64,000 nt of DNA from Serripes groenlandicus (taxonomy: Eukaryota > Mollusca > Bivalvia > Cardiida > Cardiidae): NCBI GenBank assembly GCA_031761405.1, contig JASEVX010000007.1, positions 64,041,573 to 64,105,572 of the forward strand, written 5' to 3'. Below the pieces are notes generated by a model. The model did not search any database. It saw nothing but the letters and a program-made list of their open reading frames with translations, and was not told the DNA's origin. This document shows positions 44,896-55,430 of the stretch, in pieces (position 1 is the stretch's first letter; every line of letters starts with the position of its first letter). Position numbers and translations under genes: made by a program.

Positions 44896-45222
44896 CTTCA
44901 GGGCCTAAGACAAATAGATAATCATTTTATCATATTTACAAAACTCTTGGAGAAAAACAGAAAATGTATTTGGTTAGTGTATCATTAGACTGAATGTACA
45001 AACATATTTCATAGAAGTGAAATAACGGAAAACATCAAAATCAATTTGCAGATGTCATTATAGTTGTTGTAAACAATTATAGCGTTAAGAATCAACGCGG
45101 TGTTAAAAAAAAATTAACCTTAACTTACCTCGTATAGAAAAATACATAATTCAGGGTCCAAATGAAAAATGCTTAACAGAAATTTACTTCTACATTGCAG
45201 ACGCACTGGCAGATCAGGATTG
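44896..45222 (-). repeat. 327-bp tract identical to the copy 2 flank
   Basis: Identical base for base to 19937-20263 as read, whereas the sequence on both sides matches the copy 6 flank. Its left part repeats the preceding 44655-44895 block in diverged form. Confidence 0.8.
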
Positions 45223-45335
45223 CCATTTGCAGCCTCACGGTTAGTTTTCGAAGAGCGCAGATCAATTGTTACGTCAATTGTATAACATGCTACAGATACA
45301 TTTAAAATCGAAGTCCAATGAATACAGAGGATACA

Positions 45336-45341
45336 TTTAAT
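45336..45341 (-). promoter_or_regulatory. Poly(A) signal, homeobox copy 5
   Basis: TTTAAT on the plus strand (ATTAAA on the gene strand). Confidence 0.55.
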
Positions 45342-45461
45342 ACTTTTCCAAACCGTATAACGATATATATAACAAATACAAGCACTTTACAATAAAGAAA
45401 TAACAAACAAGAAGTGTCTAAACAATCACGACGGACAGCTCAATTGTGTATAATGTAAAAG

Positions 45462-48225
45462 TCAGTCATTTTGTGAAGTCATTGTGGGGCCAAGTGGAGA
45501 TATTCTTGACGAATTTGGCAATACTGACGTAAAAGTTTGTTGGTGAGGCATTCTTGAACATTGTTGTGCTGTTGCAGTCATTGTCGGGTACGTAAGTTGC
45601 ATTCTTGAAGCGGCAGTGGTCGATGTTGTGCTTGGATATGCTGGTGTATGCATAGAGGCGTAGTTGAAATAACCAGGCAACATAAATGGTGAGGGTGATG
45701 ACGTCATCATTTGTCCTTGTGGCATAAACCCATAAGGACCAACGGGTGACAACATCGGCGGAACTGGCATAAAATGCTGTGGAAATGCACTGGTACTGTT
45801 GACTTGCTTGCGCCATCTTGCTCTTTTGTTTTGAAACCATATCTGAAAGTGAGAGAGAAAAATACGTTTAAATTCTCTGTTATTATTTCGATTTCCTATA
45901 AAGACCATATATATAAAGTATGGTGGTGTTTGTACCTACTTGTATTGAAGCGTTTCATATCATGTGTGTAAAGTAACCTATTCCGACATACGGCAAATCT
46001 GCAGCCGGTCTGGGCATACTTAAGGAAACTCTCTTAAACAAGCAAATATACATGAAATTATAATTATCGTATAAGAGTATTTCCTAGCGAATCACTGAAT
46101 TACCTTTAATTTGCTTTCTGGTTAAACAATTAATCGAAACAAATTAATCAATAGTCACATTAGAAAGCATATGTATATGTAAATGTACCATACCTTTACT
46201 TTGCTTTCTGGTACCCCAAGATCGAGTGAAATCGTTTCCATCATTTCGGAATCAGGGTACGGGTTCCCATGAAAGATCTTGAGAAGAGATTGTAACTGAT
46301 CATTGGTGTAACTCGTCCTTTTAAGTTTCTTTTCTTGTTTCGATTCAGAATCTGGGGGTGAGACTGGTTCCCCAGCCGATGAATGAGATGACTTTTCAGA
46401 TCCGGACGGTGAACAAATTGATTGAGTGGAACTGGGTGGTGAACCAGTCGATTTTGGTGATGTCGATTCTTGTGTAGAAAGTGACGTGTCTGTTGAACTG
46501 GGCATGTCACCTGTCCTCAAATGTTCATGGGTATCGTTTTCGACGTCATCTGAAGCAAAAATGATAATGATAATATTAATTCAAATAACATTTATATGAT
46601 GATAATGATGATAATACTTTTCTGTGGAAAAGCCTTGTTCGTTCATAATAAGTTGTACCCATCTACAAAACAAATGAACGATAGAGATTCGAACTCACGA
46701 CCCCTGATAAAGGAGTCATCGTTGTTACTAATTGAGCTATTGCGGCTCGACAGAAAGGTTATCTGTGATTATAAATTAGTTTAATTTAAGAGAAAATTGT
46801 TCAATATAATGCGTGCAATAAATGGAACATACATGTACCTTCTGACTTAGTTGATTGGTTGAAAGCACTACTGTTTAGCTGTGCTCTCTGTCTGTACGCC
46901 ATGAAGTTGTATGCTGTGTAAGGCATAAACCTGTTGAAGTCTTCTACTCGAGTCGTATTGTATTCGACACCTTCTTTTACCATGTTATATCGAGATTGTA
47001 CATCAGACTTAAATGAACTTTCTGAGACTGGTAATGAATGGTTCATGTTTAGTTCAGAGTTCGACACGTTCGCTTTGTCTTTACCGACCTGACTCGCCAT
47101 GCTGTTGTAATGGAATAAAGGTTTATCCTGAAATGTCGGTGAGCTCTTCTGGTAAGGCGGCGACAACAAACTCTGTCCAATCGGTTGTAGAATCTGGAAA
47201 TGGTAATAATAACATTACAATTTAGTTAATGCAACAACAAAACATATTGTGAACTCTGCGTAAAGTATCGACCCGGATCAGCCTAAAAGCATGCCGCGCA
47301 AGCTAACCAGGACAGACACTTTTCGCCTCCTGTGTTTTTTTAAAGGATGATAGGTTTCCTTTTTTATAAAATGTGTAGCAACGCCGATGGCATTTAAAAA
47401 TACTTTGTATCAGATTAGAAAAGCTTCGGCGTTATTAGTTTATGATCATCACCAGCATTGTCATTTTCTTTATAACGATTCGAGAAAAAAAGAGAAATGG
47501 ATTATCATGACCTTATTTTGCTATCATTGGTTAAAATCAAACTATGTTCATGTTTAGATCGTAGACCAGTGTTGTAAACAATGGTGTTGTTCATATAAAT
47601 ATTTACGGACTAACTCATAAATACACAATCTGATAAAATATAAAAGATAAGAGGCATCATATATTCCTCGTAGTACAGATCTGCAGCAAACGACTTTGAA
47701 AACATCTAGGCTAACAAGACTGTTTGATAAGTTAAAAGACATCTCATGTTCTAGATGCTCCAAACTACCTCTGCGAGTGAGTGTAAAGGGATTTTGACCA
47801 TAACTAGACAAAATCAGTTCAAAGATAAGGGAAATCACATGCGTTGAGCATTTTACTCTCACCACAGATCTGCAGCAAATTACTTTTTTTAAAACATCTA
47901 GGAACAATTTTGAATACATAAAAGTATCATTATTGATAAAGATGGAAAAATTCGTCTGCTTTAAATGCTTCAAACTACAGATGCACGTGTCAAGGCATTT
48001 TTGTTTCAGCAACATTGTTCTAAATATTTACTTACATTGTTATGCATGTCCAGTCTTTAACCTTGCAATATGCCCGATTCTCTGTTTATGTTACCGTACA
48101 ACGCCTGTGTTTCTATACTTGTTGTCTGTATGTCGTAGAAGTAGTTGAAAGCTTAAACTAAAATCTTAATGATCCAGCAATATTTATATGTCCATGTAAA
48201 CCTGACATGTCTCATTATCCGACAT
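45462..48225 (-). CDS. Divergent homeobox factor, copy 5 (truncated tail)
   Basis: The minus-strand exons are 48225-48202 (intact ATG), 47193-46839, 46549-46194 and 45842-45462, giving 371 aa. The CGA codon after TMTSQND is TGA here, removing the last 12 residues (normally ending QFSCPS). The homeodomain has E22 changed to G, I45 to V and R59 to Q, while W48, F49, Q50, N51 and R53 are kept. Exon 2 begins ILQPIGQSLLSPPYQKSSPT, with two changes next to the usual KNWPT. Splice borders are intact. It lies at the end of reverse array 5 and is followed by its near-identical twin, copy 6. Confidence 0.75.
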
Positions 48226-48444
48226 GTTTGTCCAAACAACTTGCCACTGATGATTGAAAACTCATGCAAACTTCCTCAAACTTAGACAGTGTGAAACACA
48301 AAATCTCGATAAATCATGAAGTGAACTCAGTCTAACTGAATTCATCAAAGTTTTGATGTGTTTGCAAAATCGGTAATTATTCAAACATTGATCATCAATT
48401 AGAAAGATAATAAAACGGATCAAACGTTGATGGTCTCAATGATA

Positions 48445-48452
48445 CTTATATA
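48445..48452 (-). promoter_or_regulatory. TATA box, homeobox copy 5
   Basis: CTTATATA on the plus strand, 220 bases from the ATG; the duplicate is at 53342-53349. Confidence 0.55.
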
Positions 48453-48750
48453 TTATGACGGATACTTGGCATGTTCCTTTGATTATAGTTGATGTTATGA
48501 GTGAACTTTTTCTAATGACTCAGGTTTTTCAAGAGAAAGTAACCTGGAAAAGCGAAAATGCAGAGGAATATCGCAATTTAATTTCTTCAGAATCAAGTCG
48601 AGAGATTACGTCATTGATAAATTGTCGACGATTTAAAAATAAAGGGTATAAATGAATGCGCATTCACTGTGCACAGAATAGGGAGTTAATGATTGCATAC
48701 CAAGAACAAATATCGTTTTCATAGAAAAGTTCATATCACAAACAGATACT
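48453..48750 (+). pseudogene. LINE linker relic upstream of copy 5, internally deleted
   Basis: The frame VPLIIVDVMSELFLMTQVFQ runs on through SSESSREITSLI to a stop. The WFNGE segment is deleted: CATTCACTGTGCACAGAATAGG joins the two sides. Confidence 0.4.
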
Positions 48751-49185
48751 GAAATTATGAATAATAATCTACCTTATGATTGAATTAAAGAAAAAATCTC
48801 TATATATCATTAAATTTTGATTCTTTGGATGCATTACCCAATATACTATTTACGGATAAATTAATGCCACGTAATTTTCAGTTCTACAATTCTTTCACGA
48901 TCCAAATGCATTCTCTCTTTCTCTCTTGTGCAATATAGCTTGTACAATAACACAAATGTTCAAATGAACATATATATAGCTTAAAAACGAATTCACTTTT
49001 GCACTTCAAAGAAATACAATGAACACAATGCATCCAAAGAAACACACATGAAAACCAATCTTATGTGTTTTGGGTGTGTTGTAACTTGTTGCAGCCTTCT
49101 TATTGCAGTCCTAACAATTCTCTAAATGTTTCTATATAACACTAGGAAAGGTGAGTTTTTATCGTGTTCTTTCAAAATTATTTTA

Positions 49186-49379
49186 TTAATTGATTGATTG
49201 GGGTTTAACGCCGTTTTCAACAATGTTTCAGTCATATCACGGCGGCCAATTCATCTTCTCATGCGTTTCCTGACTTTCTCATACCAGTATTCAACTCAAC
49301 ATATTTGCAAAGCAACTGGCTGCATTTTCACATAGCCCATTGATGAAAGACGAATGACGCATGTCACAGTGACTTTTAT
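49186..49379 (-). repeat. SINE cut by the tandem-duplication junction
   Basis: Tail and body match the intact SINE at 54083-54374 up to TGACTTTTAT. The tRNA-like head is replaced by satellite sequence. Confidence 0.75.
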
Positions 49380-50232
49380 GATATTCGTGGTTTGTTGGTA
49401 ACTTGGAGGTCATGGTAACCAACAAAGTCGGGACATTCTTTTCCATAAGAGATACTATTATATACTGTAGTTTGTGGGCTTTAGGAACCAACATAGTCGG
49501 ACTATGCTTTCCAATAAAAGATACTATCAGATACTCGTAGTTTGTTGGCTATGGGATCCAACAAAGACGGACGGACTATGCTGTCCGGGTTTGGCGTTAA
49601 AGTGACTAACGCTAACGCTGATGTGACGTCATTTTGATGGTTTGGTTTCCCCGTTGTAACAAAGACTTGAGCGTAAGACTGGAAACCAATCTAGTAGTGT
49701 CATATGATATTAATGTAATGGGGTTTTGACACTCCCAGAGAGGGTTTTATGTGATATGTATAGAGAGAGAGAGAGAAATCTGGTGAGCTTCAGGGACTAA
49801 GACAAATAGATCATCATTTTATCAGTTTTTATTTACAAAAATCTTGGGGAAAAACAGAAAATGTATTTGGTTAACGTATAATTAGACTGAATGTACAAAC
49901 ATATTTCATAGAAATGAAATAACGGAAAACATCAAAATCAAATTGCAGATGTCATTATAGTTGTTGTAAACAATTATAGCGTTAAAAATCAACGCGGTGT
50001 TCAAGAAAAACTAACCTTAACTTACCTCGTATAGAAAGATACCTAATTAAGGGTCCAAATGAAAAATGCTTAACAGAAATTTACTTCTACATTGCAGACG
50101 CACTGGCAGATCAGGATTGCCATTTGCAGCCTCACGGTTAGTTTTCGAAGAGCGCAGATCAATTGTTACGTCAATTGTATAACATGCTACAGATACATTT
50201 AAAATCGAAGTCCAATGAATACAGAGGATACA

Positions 50233-50238
50233 TTTAAT
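50233..50238 (-). promoter_or_regulatory. Poly(A) signal, homeobox copy 6
   Basis: TTTAAT on the plus strand (ATTAAA on the gene strand), as in copy 5. Confidence 0.55.
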
Positions 50239-50358
50239 ACTTTTCCAAACCGTATAACGATATATATAACAAATACAAGCACTTTACAATAAAGAAATAA
50301 CAAACAAGAAGTGTCTAAACAATCACGACGGACAGCTCAATTGTGTATAATGTAAAAG

Positions 50359-53122
50359 TCAGTCATTTTGTGAAGTCATTGTGGGGCCAAGTGGAGATAT
50401 TCTTGACGAATTTGGCAATACTGACGTAAAAGTTTGTTGGTGAGGCATTCTTGAACATTGTTGTGCTGTTGCAGTCATTGTCGGGTACGTAAGTTGCATT
50501 CTTGAAGCGGCAGTGGTCGATGTTGTGCTTGGATATGCTGGTGTATGCATAGAGGCGTAGTTGAAATAACCAGGCAACATAAATGGTGAGGGTGATGACG
50601 TCATCATTTGTCCTTGTGGCATAAACCCATAAGGACCAACGGGTGACAACATCGGCGGAACTGGCATAAAATGCTGTGGAAATGCACTGGTACTGTTGAC
50701 TTGCTTGCGCCATCTTGCTCTTTTGTTTTGAAACCATATCTGAAAGTGAGAGAGAAAAATACGTTTAAATTCTCTGTTATTATTTCGATTTCCTATAAAG
50801 ACCATATATATAAAGTATGGTGGTGTTTGTACCTACTTGTATTGAAGCGTTTCATATCATGTGTGTAAAGTAACCTATTCCGACATACGGCAAATCTGCA
50901 GCCGGTCTGGGCATACTTAAGGAAACTCTCTTAAACAAGCAAATATACATGAAATTATAATTATCGTATAAGAGTATTTCCTAGCGAATCACTGAATTAC
51001 CTTTAATTTGCTTTCTGGTTAAACAATTAATCGAAACAAATTAATCAATAGTCACATTAGAAAGCATATGTATATGTAAATGTACCATACCTTTACTTTG
51101 CTTTCTGGTACCCCAAGATCGAGTGAAATCGTTTCCATCATTTCGGAATCAGGGTACGGGTTCCCATGAAAGATCTTGAGAAGAGATTGTAACTGATCAT
51201 TGGTGTAACTCGTCCTTTTAAGTTTCTTTTCTTGTTTCGATTCAGAATCTGGGGGTGAGACTGGTTCCCCAGCCGATGAATGAGATGACTTTTCAGATCC
51301 GGACGGTGAACAAATTGATTGAGTGGAACTGGGTGGTGAACCAGTCGATTTTGGTGATGTCGATTCTTGTGTAGAAAGTGACGTGTCTGTTGAACTGGGC
51401 ATGTCACCTGTCCTCAAATGTTCATGGGTATCGTTTTCGACGTCATCTGAAGCAAAAATGATAATGATAATATTAATTCAAATAACATTTATATGATGAT
51501 AATGATGATAATACTTTTCTGTGGAAAAGCCTTGTTCGTTCATAATAAGTTGTACCCATCTACAAAACAAATGAACGATAGAGATTCGAACTCACGACCC
51601 CTGATAAAGGAGTCATCGTTGTTACTAATTGAGCTATTGCGGCTCGACAGAAAGGTTATCTGTGATTATAAATTAGTTTAATTTAAGAGAAAATTGTTCA
51701 ATATAATGCGTGCAATAAATGGAACATACATGTACCTTCTGACTTAGTTGATTGGTTGAAAGCACTACTGTTTAGCTGTGCTCTCTGTCTGTACGCCATG
51801 AAGTTGTATGCTGTGTAAGGCATAAACCTGTTGAAGTCTTCTACTCGAGTCGTATTGTATTCGACACCTTCTTTTACCATGTTATATCGAGATTGTACAT
51901 CAGACTTAAATGAACTTTCTGAGACTGGTAATGAATGGTTCATGTTTAGTTCAGAGTTCGACACGTTCGCTTTGTCTTTACCGACCTGACTCGCCATGCT
52001 GTTGTAATGGAATAAAGGTTTATCCTGAAATGTCGGTGAGCTCTTCTGGTAAGGCGGCGACAACAAACTCTGTCCAATCGGTTGTAGAATCTGGAAATGG
52101 TAATAATAACATTACAATTTAGTTAATGCAACAACAAAACATATTGTGAACTCTGCGTAAAGTATCGACCCGGATCAGCCTAAAAGCATGCCGCGCAAGC
52201 TAACCAGGACAGACACTTTTCGCCTCCTGTGTTTTTTTAAAGGATGATAGGTTTCCTTTTTTATAAAATGTGTAGCAACGCCGATGGCATTTAAAAATAC
52301 TTTGTATCAGATTAGAAAAGCTTCGGCGTTATTAGTTTATGATCATCACCAGCATTGTCATTTTCTTTATAACGATTCGAGAAAAAAAGAGAAATGGATT
52401 ATCATGACCTTATTTTGCTATCATTGGTTAAAATCAAACTATGTTCATGTTTAGATCGTAGACCAGTGTTGTAAACAATGGTGTTGTTCATATAAATATT
52501 TACGGACTAACTCATAAATACACAATCTGATAAAATATAAAAGATAAGAGGCATCATATATTCCTCGTAGTACAGATCTGCAGCAAACGACTTTGAAAAC
52601 ATCTAGGCTAACAAGACTGTTTGATAAGTTAAAAGACATCTCATGTTCTAGATGCTCCAAACTACCTCTGCGAGTGAGTGTAAAGGGATTTTGACCATAA
52701 CTAGACAAAATCAGTTCAAAGATAAGGGAAATCACATGCGTTGAGCATTTTACTCTCACCACAGATCTGCAGCAAATTACTTTTTTTAAAACATCTAGGA
52801 ACAATTTTGAATACATAAAAGTATCATTATTGATAAAGATGGAAAAATTCGTCTGCTTTAAATGCTTCAAACTACAGATGCACGTGTCAAGGCATTTTTG
52901 TTTCAGCAACATTGTTCTAAATATTTACTTACATTGTTATGCATGTCCAGTCTTTAACCTTGCAATATGCCCGATTCTCTGTTTATGTTACCGTACAACG
53001 CCTGTGTTTCTATACTTGTTGTCTGTATGTCGTAGAAGTAGTTGAAAGCTTAAACTAAAATCTTAATGATCCAGCAATATTTATATGTCCATGTAAACCT
53101 GACATGTCTCATTATCCGACAT
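50359..53122 (-). CDS. Divergent homeobox factor, copy 6 (twin of copy 5)
   Basis: The minus-strand exons are 53122-53099, 52090-51736, 51446-51091 and 50739-50359. The predicted 371-aa product is identical to copy 5, including the early TGA and G22/V45/Q59 in the homeodomain. Introns also look identical, so the duplication is either very recent or a duplicated haplotype in the assembly. Its 5' side faces copy 7 head-to-head across about 1.9 kb. Confidence 0.75.
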
Positions 53123-53341
53123 GTTTGTCCAAACAACTTGCCACTGATGATTGAAAACTCATGCAAACTTCCTCAAACTTAGACAGTGTGAAACACAAAA
53201 TCTCGATAAATCATGAAGTGAACTCAGTCTAACTGAATTCATCAAAGTTTTGATGTGTTTGCAAAATCGGTAATTATTCAAACATTGATCATCAATTAGA
53301 AAGATAATAAAACGGATCAAACGTTGATGGTCTCAATGATA

Positions 53342-53349
53342 CTTATATA
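53342..53349 (-). promoter_or_regulatory. TATA box, homeobox copy 6
   Basis: CTTATATA on the plus strand, 220 bases from the ATG. Confidence 0.55.
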
Positions 53350-54082
53350 TTATGACGGATACTTGGCATGTTCCTTTGATTATAGTTGATGTTATGAGTG
53401 AACTTTTTCTAATGACTCAGGTTTTTCAAGAGAAAGTAACCTGGAAAAGCGAAAATGCAGAGGAATATCGCAATTTAATTTCTTCAGAATCAAGTCGAGA
53501 GATTACGTCATTGATAAATTGTCGACGATTTAAAAATAAAGGGTATAAATGAATGCGCATTCACTGTGCACAGAATAGGGAGTTAATGATTGCATACCAA
53601 GAACAAATATCGTTTTCATAGAAAAGTTCATATCACAAACAGATACTGAAATTATGAATAATAATCTACCTTATGATTGAATTAAAGAAAAAATCTCTAT
53701 ATATCATTAAATTTTGATTCTTTGGATGCATTACCCAATATACTATTTACGGATAAATTAATGCCACGTAATTTTCAGTTCTACAATTCTTTCACGATCC
53801 AAATGCATTCTCTCTTTCTCTCTTGTGCAATATAGCTTGTACAATAACACAAATGTTCAAATGAACATATATATAGCTTAAAAACGAATTCACTTTTGCA
53901 CTTCAAAGAAATACAATGAACACAATGCATCCAAAGAAACACACATGAAAACCAATCTTATGTGTTTTGGGTGTGTTGTAACTTGTTGCAGCCTTCTTAT
54001 TGCAGTCCTAACAATTCTCTAAATGTTTCTATATAACACTAGGAAAGGTGAGTTTTTATCGTGTTCTTTCAAAATTATTTTA
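53350..54082. other. Left part of the copy 6/copy 7 head-to-head spacer
   Basis: It holds the deleted LINE linker relic (53350-53647) and the conserved block ending AAAGGTGAGTTTTTATCG. It includes the ACGTAATTTTCAGTTC to ATATAGCTT segment that is missing between copies 2 and 3. No other gene is seen. Confidence 0.5.
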
Positions 54083-54374
54083 TTAATTGATTGATTGGGG
54101 TTTAACGCCGTTTTCAACAATGTTTCAGTCATATCACGGCGGCCAATTCATCTTCTCATGCGTTTCCTGACTTTCTCATACCAGTATTCAACTCAACATA
54201 TTTGCAAAGCAACTGGCTGCATTTTCACATAGCCCATTGATGAAAGACGAATGACGCATGTCACAGTGACTTTTATCAATTGTCGGAAATAATTTTGGCC
54301 AAGCTTGGATTCGTACTCACAACCCCTGGATTGACATACCGCGTCGCTAAAGAATGAGCTACCGGGGCTCGGCC
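54083..54374 (-). repeat. tRNA-derived SINE, full length
   Basis: Counterpart of 24162-24452. Head GGGGCTCGGCC, B box region GGATTCGTACTCACAACC with one change, tail TAATTGATTGATTGG. From 54375 to 54769 the spacer carries the CCGTAGTCTAC/CCGCAGTCTAC pair and nothing else recognised. Confidence 0.7.
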
Positions 54375-54769
54375 AAACCTATTTGAAGTGTGAATAAACA
54401 CATGAATCGTCGTATTGATACCACAACATATGGTTTAATTAATAGAGTAATAAGCTAGGTCTAGGTCTACCTGCATTTGGCGTAGCTTTCTGTGGACCGT
54501 AGTCTACACAAGAAGAAGCGTAGCTTCCTTTGGACCGCAGTCTACATTTTTTCAAAGAAAACAAAAACAATCTAGCAACGTGGTTAATACATTTTCACAT
54601 TAATTCCAATAAGAAAAGTTTTGTATATCGTTACTGAATTGCCGTAGAATGGACGTAGTCAGTATTTTGCATTGAGAAAATCATTTTTCTTTACAAATGA
54701 GTCTAGCTACCCAAAACTCGACCTTTAGAGATTTTTTCTTCAATTCAATCATAAGATAGATTTATATTA

Positions 54770-55201
54770 TAATTTCAGTATCTGTTTGTGATATGAACTT
54801 TTTTATGAAAACGATATTTGTTCTTGTATGTAATCATTAACTCCCTATTCTGTAGGGATCTGAACCTTTTATAAGCCCGATTCAATAATCTCAGTTCACG
54901 ACGGCCTGTCTCACGTTCACCGTTAAACCAAGCACTGATATTTACGCTCTGTTTTGTTTATACAAGGGCCTGAGGGTATTTTTCTACCGACAACAGTGAA
55001 TGCAGATTCATTTATTCTCTTTATTTTTAAATCGTCGATCAATGCCGTAATCTCTCGACTTGATTCCGAAGAAATAATATTGCAATATTCCTCTGCACGT
55101 TCGCCTTTCCAGGTTATTTTCTCTTGAAAAACCTGAGTCATTAGAAAAGGTTCACTCATAACATCAACTATAATCAAAGGAAAATGCCAAGTGCCCGTCA
55201 T
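54770..55201 (-). pseudogene. LINE linker relic upstream of copy 7, longest open version
   Basis: The frame 55201-54923 reads MTGTWHFPLIIVDVMSEP, then FQEKITWKGERAEEYCNI and SSESSREITALIDDLK, then VVGRKIPSGPCINKTERKYQ. The WFNGE...RELRL segment follows. It runs away from copy 7 and starts next to its TATA box. No start, endonuclease or polymerase motif is present. Confidence 0.45.
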
Positions 55202-55203
55202 AA

Positions 55204-55211
55204 TATATAAG
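55204..55211 (+). promoter_or_regulatory. TATA box, homeobox copy 7
   Basis: TATATAAG, 220 bases before the ATG. Confidence 0.6.
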
Positions 55212-55430
55212 TATGATTGAGACCCTCAACGTTTGATCCGTTCTATTACCTTTCTAATTGATGATTAATGTTTCAATAATTACCATGTTTGCAAACATAT
55301 CAAAACTTTGATGATTTCAATTAGACTGAGTTCACTTCATGATTTATCGAGATTTTGTGTTTCACACTGTCTAAGATTGAGGAAGTTTGCATGAGTTTTC
55401 AATCATCAGTGGCAAGTTGTTTGGTCAAAC

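Larger units (their letters stand above)
44248..49379. repeat. Tandem duplication, left unit (carries copy 5)
   Basis: GATATTCGTGGTTTGTTGG opens this unit and again opens the right unit at 49380. The unit ends in TGACTTTTAT at 49379 with no useful homology at the junction. It is 235 bp longer than the right unit because of the tract near 44896. I saw no difference from the right unit elsewhere in the stretches compared. Confidence 0.85.
49380..54276. repeat. Tandem duplication, right unit (carries copy 6)
   Basis: Offset from the left unit is 5132 bases before the 327-bp tract and 4897 after it. Its first 206 bases are reverse satellite (about 3 monomers, 49380-49585) ending GGACGGACTATGCTGTCCGG. 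Confidence 0.85.

Noticed and set aside
47554..48015. 153-codon frame in intron 1 of copies 5 and 6
   Set aside because: It is open only in these two twins. Its repeated VCCRSV-type phrases come from inverted MITE-like GCAGATCTG sequence, and the same region is interrupted in the other five copies.
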